From 20CM-2-55-15 sp963738025 (lineage in GTDB: Bacteria > Acidobacteriota > Terriglobia > 20CM-2-55-15): a stretch of DNA of 64,000 nucleotides. The position numbers and the translations under genes were made by a program. The stretch lies in the NCBI GenBank assembly GCA_963738025.1, contig CAVTWA010000051.1, positions 62,001 through 126,000 of the forward strand, written 5' to 3'. Position 1 is the stretch's first letter, and each line of letters starts with the position of its first letter. Below the pieces are notes generated by a model, which did not search any database, had not been told where the DNA came from, and saw nothing but the letters and a program-made list of their open reading frames with translations. Below, in pieces: positions 42,855 to 52,400 of the stretch.

Positions 42855-44417
42855 TCATCTTTTCTGAACCGTCTGCTGAGGCTTATATCCGTCCGTCAGA
42901 GTTTTCAGAAAAGCCACGAGCTGGTCTTCCTGCTCATTGGTCAACCCGAGTTTACCGATGGTCGTGTCCGTGTTTCTGGCGAACTCAGCAGCCGGCCAGC
43001 AGGTTGTCTTTTCACCCGGATCGTTTTGCTGACAGCGGCGGAGTGCATCGCGGGTGTTATAGAAGTGGACGACTTCCTTGAGGCTCTTGAAGTAACCATT
43101 GTGCATATAGGCCTTCACGAAATCGGCGCGCGGCCGTCTGTCGACGTTCCGCAAAGTAGATACCTGGAACTTGCCGTCGAATCGAGGTGCGAGCCGCGCC
43201 CAATCCGAGTTGGGGTTGAGGGTGAGATTCCTGAGAAAGTCGCCGACTCCTTTGTCCACAAACGCTGAGCCCGCAGGATTGGGCGTGTATCCATATTCGT
43301 CCGGCTTAGTTTCGCTGAAGTATGGGAGACTCGCGTTCCTCGGGACACCGAGATTGGATGACGTAAAATCGGTGAACAGCGGAGCCTTGCTTCCAACGTC
43401 TCGCGGTGCGATCTTCTCGGATTTCTTTCCCGCACGGCTCTCGGTTCCATCCAGATGGCAGGTATTGCATTTCGCTTTGCCGCTGAAGAGGTCCCATCCC
43501 ATCTGCTCATCCGTTGTCAGCACCTGCTGATCGGGGTTCGCCAGAGCGTAATCGAATTTCGACGAGAAAGGGCTGATATCCGGCGCGGCTTCATACGCGG
43601 CGATGGAAAGGCCAAATTGATCGTAAGTTGCCTTGGAGCGTCCGCGGTCGATTTGCGTTAAGTGAACAGGCAACAGGTCATTCCCCGCAGGCGGGCCTGG
43701 CCTGCTGCACACGCGATCAGTGTCGTCTGGCCATGTGATTGCGAATGCTTGCTTACCCCAGACGGTCTCAAAGAACGAGCGATACGAGCCCTGTGACAGG
43801 CGCCGGACGACGCACGCCGTGTCCGGTAAGCCCATTTCGTTAGGATCAACAGGGGGATCCTGCGCTTGTTCGGCAGCAGGATTTTGCAGGTAGACTCCCG
43901 TGGCACGGAGATCCCAGAAGTTTCCTCCGTAGAAGTCCCCCTGCGTCTCGTTGTACTGAAGAACCGGGTAATACGGGGCATACGTGTAGCTTTGCGGCTT
44001 GCGATGACCGTATCGTGAGTGCGCCGGGTCGGCGGTTGCATCGCGGAACGAACCAGGGTACGCGACAGTGGTCATGTTCAGCAGTGAGATCGGACCCGTA
44101 AAATCGACATCTGGCATGTGACAAAACGTGCATGCTTCATTTCTATTGACCGACAGCTGCTTGTCAAAGAGAAGTAGCTTGCCTAGCGTTTGTACCCGTT
44201 TCGTTCGATGTGCAGCATCGCCCGGGATGGACGGAACTTCCGCGAGTGCGTCGGCGAAAATCTTATCGATTTCAGCACTGACCCGCTCTATTTCTGCCTT
44301 CAACGCTCCGGATGACACCGGACGCGCAATCTCCTGCGGCGCAGAAGAAACGCGAGAAAGGAAAAACAAGAAAGTCACTGCGGCGCAAACTGCCAGACAC
44401 CATGTGCGCATCATCAC
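42855..44417 (-). CDS. Di-haem cytochrome c peroxidase family protein
   Basis: 520 residues with a signal peptide (TWCLAVCAAVTFLFFLSRVSSA). Two haem c sites are present: CTFCH (residues about 97-101) and CNTCH (about 318-322), each in its own cytochrome domain. MauG/CcpA-like features include GKLLLFDKQLSVNRNEACTFCHMP and KFQVSTLRNVDRRPRADFVKAYMHNGYFKSLKEVVHFYNTRD. It acts in the periplasm, either reducing peroxide or oxidising a partner. It is longer than classic CcpA (about 320-350) through inserted loops. Convergent with the RND operon. Confidence 0.9.
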   Translation of the reverse strand: MMMRTWCLAVCAAVTFLFFLSRVSSAPQEIARPVSSGALKAEIERVSAEIDKIFADALAEVPSIPGDAAHRTKRVQTLGKLLLFDKQLSVNRNEACTFCHMPDVDFTGPISLLNMTTVAYPGSFRDATADPAHSRYGHRKPQSYTYAPYYPVLQYNETQGDFYGGNFWDLRATGVYLQNPAAEQAQDPPVDPNEMGLPDTACVVRRLSQGSYRSFFETVWGKQAFAITWPDDTDRVCSRPGPPAGNDLLPVHLTQIDRGRSKATYDQFGLSIAAYEAAPDISPFSSKFDYALANPDQQVLTTDEQMGWDLFSGKAKCNTCHLDGTESRAGKKSEKIAPRDVGSKAPLFTDFTSSNLGVPRNASLPYFSETKPDEYGYTPNPAGSAFVDKGVGDFLRNLTLNPNSDWARLAPRFDGKFQVSTLRNVDRRPRADFVKAYMHNGYFKSLKEVVHFYNTRDALRRCQQNDPGEKTTCWPAAEFARNTDTTIGKLGLTNEQEDQLVAFLKTLTDGYKPQQTVQKR

Positions 44418-44783
44418 AACCCCCGTGGCTGCTGCTGTTTCTTGAGTCCGGATTTATGAGCACGTCACTACCCACGTGCAGCGGCATCTGCCCGGCCCAG
44501 TTATGTCAGATCGTTTGGAACTGAGTCCTCGATCCGGAAAACCGAAATTCTACGGATTGGGAATGCATCGGCGAATCACGGTTGTTTCGGACAGTGGAGG
44601 AACGAACCTGCAAGTCGGTGCGAAGTCCGGCAGCTTGTCCTCCAGATCTTCAGTGGCGCCCGTGGCAGGGAATCTTAAAAATCAATCCTGCGGCTCAAGA
44701 AAATCATACCAGGGAGTTTACCGGGTTGAGGTGTGAAGGCATCCTTGCCTGGTTCTGGCTGGAAGGGCGTTTATCAAGAGCCA
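44418..44783. other. Intergenic region, nothing recognised
   Basis: About 370 nt between the start of the peroxidase gene and the terminator of the coiled-coil gene. It must contain the peroxidase promoter, but no conserved motif stands out and no coding frame is convincing. Confidence 0.35.
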
Positions 44784-44823
44784 AAACGCCTCGGCCGGTC
44801 ATAGACAAGGCCGAGGCATTTTG
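44784..44823 (-). terminator. Bidirectional-looking terminator hairpin
   Basis: Perfect 9-bp stem gcctcggcc / ggccgaggc with a 12-nt loop, flanked by aaaa on one side and tttt on the other, placed 32-38 nt past the stop of the coiled-coil gene on the minus strand. Confidence 0.8.
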
Positions 44824-44854
44824 CTGCGGATCCGTTTGCTCCGCGCCATCGGCG

Positions 44855-45700
44855 CTACTGTTGTAATCGGAATTTAGGAGCTTCTGCGGCCAATACCTTG
44901 TCCTTGGGTGTGCTGATGTAACCCTTGATGTGGTCTTTGTCGACGGTGTTCACGACAACTTCGTATCGAAGTTCATCGCGGCCGACGAGGAACTGAACCG
45001 GTTCGTTTGCGGTCTTGTCCTTCTTTTCGAGCCGATTGTCATCGACTTGAATTGCAAGACTGTATTTGTGGTTCTTCGGATCGGCCTTCAGTAAGCCCAA
45101 TTGAATGTCGGCGACTTTCTGAAAAGGCTGCTTGGAGTTCTTGCGAATGTCAAATTCGAAGTAGTCGCGCTCACCTTTCTTGCGAAGCTGGGCCAGTTCG
45201 CCCGAGTTCTTCGCAATACCTTCGCTTAACGTGGTCTTCACGTCCACAAGCTGGCGGCCCAGATCCTCACGTGTCGCGACAAGGTCCTGTTTGAGACCGG
45301 TAACTTCGCTGGAAACCGTTCCGATCCTGGTATTCGAGTCTTGCTGAAGCTCCGCCAGCTTCGTGGTTGCTTCCTGGCGAACTCCATCGACATCCGAAGA
45401 ATTTGCCTTGGTTGCCAATTGGCTGGCCAACTGCTTCGCCGCTTGCTCCTGCTGCCGTTTCAAAACTTGCGCCGTTTCACGGGCACGAACGAGTTCATCG
45501 GAAGTGACACCGACGCGTTTGTTGATCAATTCGATGTCCGAAGCGATGTCCGTTGTCTTCTTGTCTGCTTTCGCCACGGCGTCGTGCGTCGTGGAATCGA
45601 CCGCGTTAATGCGATTCGCAAGCGTTCCGTTCACAGAATACAGTCCATAGCCCAGTGCAAGGACGAGTACAAGATTAGTTGCGGCCAGTGCTTTCAACAT
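44855..45700 (-). CDS. Membrane-anchored coiled-coil protein of unknown function
   Basis: 281 residues starting at ATG 45700, because tggaggcaaac sits just before it; an ATG at 45715 is in frame but has no Shine-Dalgarno. A single N-terminal helix (LAATNLVLVLALGYGLYSV) anchors the protein. Residues about 35-175 are a long Ala/Lys/Glu/Gln heptad-type coiled coil (RARETAQVLKRQQEQAAKQLASQLATKA). The last about 100 residues form a compact domain (YFEFDIRKNSKQPFQKVADIQLGLLKADPKNHKYSLAIQVDDNRLEKKDK). No family recognised; likely envelope-associated. Single gene with its own terminator. Confidence 0.75.
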   Translation of the reverse strand: MLKALAATNLVLVLALGYGLYSVNGTLANRINAVDSTTHDAVAKADKKTTDIASDIELINKRVGVTSDELVRARETAQVLKRQQEQAAKQLASQLATKANSSDVDGVRQEATTKLAELQQDSNTRIGTVSSEVTGLKQDLVATREDLGRQLVDVKTTLSEGIAKNSGELAQLRKKGERDYFEFDIRKNSKQPFQKVADIQLGLLKADPKNHKYSLAIQVDDNRLEKKDKTANEPVQFLVGRDELRYEVVVNTVDKDHIKGYISTPKDKVLAAEAPKFRLQQ

Positions 45701-45992
45701 GAAGTTTGCCTCCATCTAACGAGTGCCGATCGGATCTCGATCAGCGGTGCATAGTGAGGCAATTGCTGAACCACAGCGCTGAAGTGCATCCAAAACACTG
45801 CAATATATGAACATTGTGTCGGACCGTCTGTTACGGCGGGACGTCCGGGGCGGCTTCACCCTAAGAGATTTTCCACACTTTACTGCTTTGCCAGTGCCTC
45901 GGGCTCATCTCCCGCGCCTGGCTGACTGCACTCGCCCCTGCCATTTGCCGGCCCACTCGTTAAATACGCCGTACCCAGTGGATACTTCCAGT

Positions 45993-46379
45993 TCATGCTT
46001 CAGCATTGAGCAGAATCCGGAACGTAGCACGGAATGTTTCGCCGGACTCGACCACGCGTAGTCCCTGACCACTGATGAGCGCATTGGTCGGTGCAGTCAT
46101 GGGCTCGAGCGCGACGAAGTCCTTGCCCCTGGGTGCGAAAACCTGCGTGTACTCGTAATTCTCGAGAAACTCCACTGTAATCCGGCGGCCGGCCCCTGAC
46201 AGCGAGAACCTTGGACGTTCGCCTCGAGCCACGAATCCTGCGTCAAGATCCAGTTCAGCAAGTGGAGTATCAGACGGGCCAAAAAATTCTTCTGTACCAG
46301 TGGGAATTCCGTGGCCATTGACGGCGATTCTGCGCATCGCTGGCAGTTCTAATCGCCATTGATCCCGCGGCAGCCCCGG
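45993..46379 (-). pseudogene. Aldose 1-epimerase-like protein, C-terminal relic
   Basis: The recognisable frame starts PGLPRDQWRLELPAMRRIAVNGHGIPTG with no start codon and a stop just above it. It continues with DLDAGFVARGERPRFSLSGAGRRITVEFLENYEYTQVFAPRGKDFVALEPMTAPTNAL to a normal C-terminus. The conserved EPMTAPTNAL is the mutarotase signature containing the catalytic Glu. About half of the fold is lost, so it should be inactive. Confidence 0.65.
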
Positions 46380-46474
46380 AATTCCGGATCTTCAGTCAGC
46401 GAGAGTGGTACTTGTGAAAGTGAACAAGCCGGAGCGAATCACGGTCTCGCAAGTAAACGGCGACGAATCAAAAG

Positions 46475-47341
46475 TTACCGGAGAAAGCCCCCAAGGCTGG
46501 AATCGGTGTAGTCTCCGTCGGTGCTCACCGACAGTTTTTTCCACTTTTCGAATTCGGCGCGCATGCCGGCGAGTTTTTCTTCGGCTGCATTGAGGGCAAC
46601 GGTTCCCGCAAGGAAGCGAATTGGCGGATTCGGTTCTTCCGCAAGCCGAACGATCGCGTCCGCGAGTTTCGCAGGATCACCGGGTTGAAGACCATTCCGC
46701 TCCTCAAAGCCCGCTCGAACTTGAGCACGCCGGTCGTCATAGTCAGCGATGGGTTTCCCCCGGAAGCGCGCCGACTCGGGAGTCAGAAAGTCCGTGCGGA
46801 AAGGTCCAGGTTCAACGATCGTGACAAACAGCCCGAAGGGTGAGATTTCCTTCGAAAGAGATTCGGAGAAACCCTCCAGCGCAAACTTACTGCCGCAATA
46901 CAATGAACCGAACTGCACGCCAAGGATGCCGCCAAGAGAGGAGATATTGAGGATTCGTCCCTTGCGAGCGGCTCGCATGCTGGGCAATGCAGCCCAGGTC
47001 ACGTTGAAAACGCCAAACAGATTGGTTGCGAACTGCTGCTGGACGTCCTCAATCGTCATTTCTTCAAAGAAACCCATATGGCCGTAGCCGGCGTTATTGA
47101 CCAGAACGTCGATCCCGCCAAATCGCGATATTGCCGCATCGACCGCTTTCCGCGCTTGTGCGGCGTCGGTAACGTCCAATTCAACTGACATCAACTGACC
47201 GTTGTCCGGTCCAAGACCGTCAACGAGAGCGGTCCGCTTGCGAGCTGTGGCGACAACCCGGTCTCCCGACCGCACGGCGGCTTTGGCGATTTCAGCGCCA
47301 AAGCCACGGCTGGCACCTGTGACGAACCATGTTTTTTGCAT
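46475..47341 (-). CDS. Short-chain dehydrogenase/reductase (SDR) 5
   Basis: 288 residues from ATG 47341, Shine-Dalgarno ggag; a longer in-frame start at 47404 is less likely. Motifs: VTGASRGFG, VNNAG, catalytic Ser in ISSLGG, YCGSK, VEPGPFRTDF. The branch is the larger oxidoreductase type with a C-terminal extension (NPPIRFLAGTVALNAAEEKLAGMRAEFEKW). It lies 70 nt downstream of the cytidylate-kinase-like gene on the same strand, possibly in the same transcript as the efflux genes. Confidence 0.93.
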   Translation of the reverse strand: MQKTWFVTGASRGFGAEIAKAAVRSGDRVVATARKRTALVDGLGPDNGQLMSVELDVTDAAQARKAVDAAISRFGGIDVLVNNAGYGHMGFFEEMTIEDVQQQFATNLFGVFNVTWAALPSMRAARKGRILNISSLGGILGVQFGSLYCGSKFALEGFSESLSKEISPFGLFVTIVEPGPFRTDFLTPESARFRGKPIADYDDRRAQVRAGFEERNGLQPGDPAKLADAIVRLAEEPNPPIRFLAGTVALNAAEEKLAGMRAEFEKWKKLSVSTDGDYTDSSLGGFLR

Positions 47342-47410
47342 ACAGTTCTCCAATTCTGTGCGTGAACCAGCATCCAATATCAAGTGTAGTCGCCCGCGAC
47401 TCACGGTGTG

Positions 47411-48037
47411 TCAATTTGTCTCGTCGTCCATTGCCTTCTTCAGGCTCAGAATCATGCGAATGACTGATTCATCTCCGACCCTCGTGTTGAGCATGGCGTG
47501 ATATACGGAACGGTCTGGCCATTCCACCTGGAAGTATTTTTGAATAAACGCTGCACGCTCCTCGTCAACGATGTCCACCTGCTCTTCGGCTTCCTTCTTA
47601 CTGATGCCGTCGCCGATGAGACGGCGGATTTTCTCTTCCCGCGGAGCATAAAGGAAGACGCGCAAAGTATCATCGCGGTGGCGTAAGAAATGTTGCGATC
47701 CTCTGCCCACGATGACGCAGTTTCCGGTAGACGCGGCTTTTTCAACGACACGCTCGGTATTGTGTAAAATCGTATCGGCGTCCAGCAATTTCAACCGATG
47801 GACATTAAGACTGCCTTCGAAACTGCCCCTCAAAATCGATTTAAAAAGCCGATAGTAAAGTGGGTCTACACGTTCCTCGCGGGTTTCCACCTCGCATTCG
47901 TCACAATTGCTGAGCCGGGCTATTTCTGAAGTTAGCAACTGGTCCCACAGCTTCCAGCCCAGACGATCGGCGATCTTCTGCGCGATCTGCCCGCCGCCAC
48001 AGCCGTACTCGCGCTCCACGGTCACGATTTTAATCAT
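47411..48037 (-). CDS. Cytidylate kinase-like family protein
   Basis: 208 residues. N-terminal P-loop-like sequence VTVEREYGCGGGQIAQKIADRLGWKLWDQLLTSEIARL, then NCVIVGRGSQHFLRHRDDTLRVFLYAPREEKIRRLI, DGISKKEAEEQV and a C-terminal helix. This is the Cytidylate_kin2 family, nucleoside-monophosphate-kinase-like but mostly of unknown substrate, often found in accessory loci. It starts 9 nt after the EmrB-type stop, so it is translated with the efflux operon. Why a kinase sits there is unclear. Confidence 0.88.
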   Translation of the reverse strand: MIKIVTVEREYGCGGGQIAQKIADRLGWKLWDQLLTSEIARLSNCDECEVETREERVDPLYYRLFKSILRGSFEGSLNVHRLKLLDADTILHNTERVVEKAASTGNCVIVGRGSQHFLRHRDDTLRVFLYAPREEKIRRLIGDGISKKEAEEQVDIVDEERAAFIQKYFQVEWPDRSVYHAMLNTRVGDESVIRMILSLKKAMDDETN

Positions 48038-48046
48038 GGTGATTTG

Positions 48047-49648
48047 TTATTCCACGGCCATTTCGCCGCCTCGACCGGGATCATTCCTTTTCAGGAGAAA
48101 AGACAACACAAACATGATCCCGGCGCCGACAGCTAGAATCCAGTAGGTGTCGATGAAGGCGAGGCTTGCCGCTTGTGCCTGTAGAATGCCATAGACCCTC
48201 GCATAGGCTCTCTGATGCGCATCATGAGGGCTCATTCCGAAACGCGTCAGACGAGTGGTCAGATTGTTTACGGCAGCCTGAAAGTTTTGACTGCCTGCTG
48301 TCGTATTGCCGGACAGCATCGCCTGATGGAATTGTGAACGGCGTGCAATCAATGTTGTGACCATTGAGGTTCCTACGCTGCTACCCATATTACGCATGAA
48401 ATTGATCATGCCCGCGACGGCGTTACTTTTCTCTGACGGTATACCCACATAAGCTGCCAACGTGATTGGAACGAAAAGAAAACCCAGGCCGCTGACCTGC
48501 GCCATACGCAACCAGGTGGCTGAACTGAAACTGATCAATAAGTCGATCCGTTTCGTGGAGTAATACATTGCAGCAGCAAGGCACAACCATCCGAATGCGA
48601 TGATGTAGCGCGCCTGGAATTTGTTTGTCAGCGCGCCGACGACAGGCATGGACAGCAACGACACCACGGCACCCCCGGAAAGCACAAACCCTGCCAACTC
48701 CGCGGTATATCCCAGTTGAGTCTGCAGAAACTGCGGCATCATGACCAGGCTGCTGAACAGCAGAATGCCCAAAGTAAACATCATGACGTTTGAGCCCAAA
48801 TAATTGAAGTTCTTGAACAGTCGAACGTCGATGATCGGCTTGTCGGTAAATAACTCCCAGATAACCAGCGACACAAGGCTGATACCCGAGATGATCGCCA
48901 ATGTCACAATAAATCGGGAACCGAACCAGTCGTCCTCCTGTCCTCTATCCAGCAAGACCTGCAACGCACCTATTCCCAGTGTCAGGAAGGCAATTCCAAT
49001 GTAATCCAGCTTGATGCCGGCCGCTCGAATACGAGCCAGATATGGCGGATCTTCAACCAATCGGAAAACGAGAACCAGTGCCAGCACGCCGACGGGAAGA
49101 TTGATGAAGAAGATCCAGCGCCAGCTGTAGTTGAAAGTAATCCACCCGCCTAAGGTCGGCCCGATGGTGGGAGCGATCACCGCAGTGACGGCATAGAGTG
49201 CGAACGCGAGTCCCCGCTTTTCTGGTGGGAATGTGTCTGCAAGAATGGCCTGAGCCATGGGCTGCATTCCGCCTCCCCCCAGGCCCTGCATGACTCGGAA
49301 TATGAGCAGCATGCCGAGGCTCGGTGCAAATCCGCAGAGCAGAGAGCTCAAGGTGAAGATCGCGAGGCAGATCATGAAAAAGCGCTTCCGTCCAAAGGCC
49401 ACGGCGAACCATCCGCTGATGGGGAGGACGATCGCGTTGGATACCAGATACGAGGTCAACACCCATGTGCTCTCGTCGTTACTTGTGCCAAGGTTCCCCG
49501 CCATATAAGGCAGCGCCACGTTGGCGATGCTGGTGTCGAGGTTTTCCATGAAAGCGGCCAGCGATACCACAGCCGCAATCAACCATGGATTGAACGTCGG
49601 CTGCCATGGGGCCTCAGGCACCTTGTTGCTGTTAATCTCTTCTTTCAT
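48047..49648 (-). CDS. DHA2 family MFS drug exporter (EmrB/QacA type)
   Basis: 533 residues, 14 predicted membrane helices. Motifs: FMENLDTSIANVALPYMAGNLG in helix 1, GWFAVAFGRKRFFMICLAIF (motif A), MQGLGGGGMQPMAQAIL (motif C-like) and GPTLGGWITFNYSWRWIFFINLPVGVLAL. Its start overlaps the end of the HlyD-type gene by 4 nt. Together with that adaptor and the TolC-type channel it forms a three-part exporter across both membranes. Confidence 0.95.
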   Translation of the reverse strand: MKEEINSNKVPEAPWQPTFNPWLIAAVVSLAAFMENLDTSIANVALPYMAGNLGTSNDESTWVLTSYLVSNAIVLPISGWFAVAFGRKRFFMICLAIFTLSSLLCGFAPSLGMLLIFRVMQGLGGGGMQPMAQAILADTFPPEKRGLAFALYAVTAVIAPTIGPTLGGWITFNYSWRWIFFINLPVGVLALVLVFRLVEDPPYLARIRAAGIKLDYIGIAFLTLGIGALQVLLDRGQEDDWFGSRFIVTLAIISGISLVSLVIWELFTDKPIIDVRLFKNFNYLGSNVMMFTLGILLFSSLVMMPQFLQTQLGYTAELAGFVLSGGAVVSLLSMPVVGALTNKFQARYIIAFGWLCLAAAMYYSTKRIDLLISFSSATWLRMAQVSGLGFLFVPITLAAYVGIPSEKSNAVAGMINFMRNMGSSVGTSMVTTLIARRSQFHQAMLSGNTTAGSQNFQAAVNNLTTRLTRFGMSPHDAHQRAYARVYGILQAQAASLAFIDTYWILAVGAGIMFVLSFLLKRNDPGRGGEMAVE

Positions 49649-50916
49649 CGAAGGCGCACTCTCGGTTCGACGCTCATGCCCGGCCGGAGCTGCCGGTCGC
49701 TGTTCTGCCCCGGATCCAGAACGATCTTTACCGGAATTCTTTGAACGATCTTCACATAGTTACCGGTTGCATTTTCAGGCGGAAGTAGACTGAAGAGTGG
49801 GCCCGTCGCACCGCCAATGCTGTCGATATGCCCGCGGTACGTGCGCCCGCTGGAGTCGACCGTCAGATCCACAATCTGCCCGGGATGCATATGCTTGAGT
49901 TGGGTTTCCTTGAAATTGGCGGTGATCCAGACGTCGTCAAGAGGGACAATCGTCAGTAACTGCTGGCCCTGCTGAACGTTCATTCCGACGACAACATTCT
50001 TGTTTACCTCGCCATTGACCGGGGCGACGATCCTGGTATAGCCAAGATTGAGTTCAGCCTGTGCCAGCGTGGCGCGCTTCTGCTGAACATCGGCCAGGGC
50101 CGAGAGAGCTCGAGCACGCGTTGACGCGACTTGCTGAGGCCCGGTTTGCGCAGCTCTGTGATTGGCTTCGGCCTGCTCGAGGCGGTTTTTCGCTTGCTCG
50201 ACGGATTGCTCGGCGGCAGCGGCGTTATCGCGAGCTGCAGCGACACCGGCAGCGCTGGCTTTTGCGGCAGCCAAGGCCTGATCGTAGGTCTGTTCGGAGA
50301 CATTTTGATGCTCAACGAGCCGCTTATAGCGTTTCACATCGTCCTGAGCTTTGACGTTGTTGGCCTCAGCCTGCTCCACTTGTGCATGAGCGGCAGCTGA
50401 CTGCTGCTCCGCTGCCCGGATTCCGGCCCGCGCGCTTCCCACATCCGAGGCAGAGGACGACAACTGGCTTGAGGTATTCACCGAGGTTATCGGAACGTTG
50501 ATGTTGAGCGATTGCGCTGTCGCTTCGGCATTGTCGAGATCGGCCTTCGCTTTCTCGACGGCGACCTCGTAGTCTTTCGGATCAATTTCAACCAGCACGG
50601 TGCCTTCGTTTAGGTATTGGTTATCGTCCACGTTTACCCGGGTTACATAGCCCGAAACACGGGCGCTGACCGGATAGAGGTGCACATCCACTTGCGCGTC
50701 GTCGGTGGATTCGTAGCTGTCGAAATATCGCCAGAGAAAAAAGCCACCCGCGATCAGAAGTAGCGCACCAAGTGCCAACAGACTTTTGAAGTGCTTTGGG
50801 CGCCTGTATCGAGGACGAACGACGCGCCTGGGTACTGACTCCTGTGGAGCGGGTTGCGCCCCTGAAGCTGATTCTTTGTCGTTGAGTGGTGGACCAGAAG
50901 ACGTTTCTTCCGCCAT
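49645..50916 (-). CDS. HlyD/EmrA family secretion adaptor
   Basis: 423 residues from ATG 50916, with Shine-Dalgarno agagga; the frame is open to 51042, but the extra residues overlap the TolC gene and are not family-like. One N-terminal membrane helix (FKSLLALGALLLIAGGFFLW), lipoyl halves (ARVSGYVTRVNVDDNQYLNEGTVLVEIDPKDY; LGYTRIVAPVNGEVNKNVVVGMNVQQGQQ), a long Ala/Gln-rich coiled-coil hairpin (about 140-290), and a C-terminal IPVKIVLDPG segment. It bridges the DHA2 pump to the outer-membrane channel. Confidence 0.95.
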   Translation of the reverse strand: MAEETSSGPPLNDKESASGAQPAPQESVPRRVVRPRYRRPKHFKSLLALGALLLIAGGFFLWRYFDSYESTDDAQVDVHLYPVSARVSGYVTRVNVDDNQYLNEGTVLVEIDPKDYEVAVEKAKADLDNAEATAQSLNINVPITSVNTSSQLSSSASDVGSARAGIRAAEQQSAAAHAQVEQAEANNVKAQDDVKRYKRLVEHQNVSEQTYDQALAAAKASAAGVAAARDNAAAAEQSVEQAKNRLEQAEANHRAAQTGPQQVASTRARALSALADVQQKRATLAQAELNLGYTRIVAPVNGEVNKNVVVGMNVQQGQQLLTIVPLDDVWITANFKETQLKHMHPGQIVDLTVDSSGRTYRGHIDSIGGATGPLFSLLPPENATGNYVKIVQRIPVKIVLDPGQNSDRQLRPGMSVEPRVRLR

Positions 50917-50926
50917 GAAAATTCCT

Positions 50927-51376
50927 CTAATGACCGGTGAGGTATTGGCTATAACTGGTTCGTGCAACTCCCAACGCGCGAGCGAGTTCGAGTTTTGCGA
51001 GATTATGGCTATACAGACTGGTGATGTACTGGTCATTCGCACTTGCCAGCGATTGTTGAGCCTGGACCACCTCGACGCTGTCGGTCACGCCGGAAGCAAA
51101 GCGTTCCTTCGAGCGCGAAAGGTTTTCATTTGCCAGCTCGACGTTCTCACGCGCAACCGACACCTGCTCTTTTGCAGCCTGCAGATTCAAAAAAGCGGTG
51201 CGAATGTCGTAATCGATCTGACCGCGAAGGTTTTCGGCTTCTGCCTTGCGCTGCCGAAGCGCCGCCTCGGCTTCCGTAATGTCTCCTTTAATACGGCCGC
51301 CGGTGAATATCGGTACGTTGACCCCCACCTGTGCATTGAAGACGCCATGCGAACGACCGAAGGTTGGCCCCTGCAC
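50927..51376 (-). CDS. TolC family channel, C-terminal part (frameshifted)
   Basis: 149 residues beginning QGPTFGRSHGVFNAQVGVNVPIFTGGRIKGDITEAEAALRQRKAEAENLRGQIDYDIRTAFLNLQAAKEQVSVA, the second OEP repeat of TolC-type channels, to a stop 10 nt before the adaptor gene. It continues the piece at 51288-52220. The joining sequence ESADSAQQQFSAARAERYPVLATNGYYG is readable across 51376-51462 after removing one G near 51462. As written the channel is split into three frames and would not be made. Confidence 0.85.
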   Translation of the reverse strand: MQGPTFGRSHGVFNAQVGVNVPIFTGGRIKGDITEAEAALRQRKAEAENLRGQIDYDIRTAFLNLQAAKEQVSVARENVELANENLSRSKERFASGVTDSVEVVQAQQSLASANDQYITSLYSHNLAKLELARALGVARTSYSQYLTGH

Positions 51377-52220
51377 TCCGTAATAACCATTCGTCGCAAG
51401 TACGGGATACCGTTCTGCGCGGGCCGCGGAAAACTGTTGCTGCGCAGAGTCTGCCGACTCCGAGCGCCGCGCGGAAATCGCTGCGCGAAGCGGATGCGGT
51501 CTTGAGCGCTTCCTCGACCGTTTGTGGATTCAAGTCCGCATAAGGCAGCCGATCGGCATTTTCGAATGATTGCCCCAGCGGCAATCCAATGGCACGAGAC
51601 AGATTGAGCTTGGCGATAGCGAAGTTGTTCCGGGCGATACTCAGATTGTACTGTTCCGTGTGAAGTTGAACGGACGTGCGAGTGACGTCGATTTTCGGAC
51701 TGGTCCCCGCTTCAAATGTATCCACCGCCTGTTTGTAAAGCGCCTCCGCGTTTCGTATCTGAGCTTCTTCGGCCTCGATGCGTGACCTGGCCTCGATGAT
51801 CTGCAGATAAGCGTTCCCCACGATGAGCGTGATCACATCCAGCGTGTCGTCATAGCTCAGGCTCGCCGCCTGTTCCGCTGTCTGCGCTGCCCGGAGTCTT
51901 TTGATCGATTCAAAACTGAATAAGGTCTGGCTCAGCGTCACCTGTGCGGTGCTGTAGCTGAATGGTCCGATGACGGAAGGGATCAGCGCTGATTTGAAGC
52001 CAAACGTAGCAGCACTCAGCTGCTCTACATTTTCGTTTACGCTCGTACTGAGTTGCGGCATCAGATTGCTCAAGGCACGAAGGCGTTCACCTCGTACGAT
52101 GCGCATGTTCTCTCCACTTTCGATCGCGCCGAGGTTATAGCGGATTGCCATGTTGATCGGCTTCGCGTAATGTGAGCTGCAAGACTTGATTCGTTGCGGG
52201 ACCGCTCGGAACACTTGCAA
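51288..52220 (-). CDS. TolC family channel, middle part (frameshifted)
   Basis: Reads MAIRYNLGAIESGENMRIVRGERLRALSNLMPQL, TLFSFESIKRLRAAQTAEQAASLSYDDTLDVITLIVGNAYLQIIEARSRIEAEEAQIRNAEALYKQAVDTFEAGTSPKIDVTRTSVQLH and AKLNLSRAIGLPLGQSFENADRLPYADL, the first OEP repeat. The true frame runs from about 52165 to about 51465. The residues at both ends of the frame are out-of-frame read-through. One extra base near 52160 and one G near 51462 separate it from its neighbours. Confidence 0.85.
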   Translation of the reverse strand: MQVFRAVPQRIKSCSSHYAKPINMAIRYNLGAIESGENMRIVRGERLRALSNLMPQLSTSVNENVEQLSAATFGFKSALIPSVIGPFSYSTAQVTLSQTLFSFESIKRLRAAQTAEQAASLSYDDTLDVITLIVGNAYLQIIEARSRIEAEEAQIRNAEALYKQAVDTFEAGTSPKIDVTRTSVQLHTEQYNLSIARNNFAIAKLNLSRAIGLPLGQSFENADRLPYADLNPQTVEEALKTASASRSDFRAALGVGRLCAATVFRGPRRTVSRTCDEWLLRSAGANLRSFAWRLQCTGGGQRTDIHRRPY

Positions 52221-52320
52221 GGCCGGATTGGGCAGAAGCTTGTGTGCTTTGCGCGTAACCCACCGGTGTCACCGCCAGCCTTAGCAGCAGAAACACTGAA
52301 AGCAGGTTTAATTGGCGCAT
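52135..52320 (-). CDS. TolC family channel, N-terminal part with signal peptide (frameshifted)
   Basis: 61 residues: MRQLNLLSVFLLLRLAVTPVGYAQ (signal peptide), then QVLQLTLREADQHGNPL. The last four or five residues are after the frameshift; removing one base in gccgatcaac gives LREAVNMAIRYNLGA and joins the middle part. ATG 52320 is the likely start of the whole 470-residue channel gene and of the efflux operon. Confidence 0.75.
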   Translation of the reverse strand: MRQLNLLSVFLLLRLAVTPVGYAQSTQASAQSGLASVPSGPATNQVLQLTLREADQHGNPL

Positions 52321-52400
52321 CGAAGACTACCGATGGTCATCGAAGCCTACATTGTCGCTTGTGAACTGCCACATGGTGTTTTGCCAGGTTCCCGTCTTGT

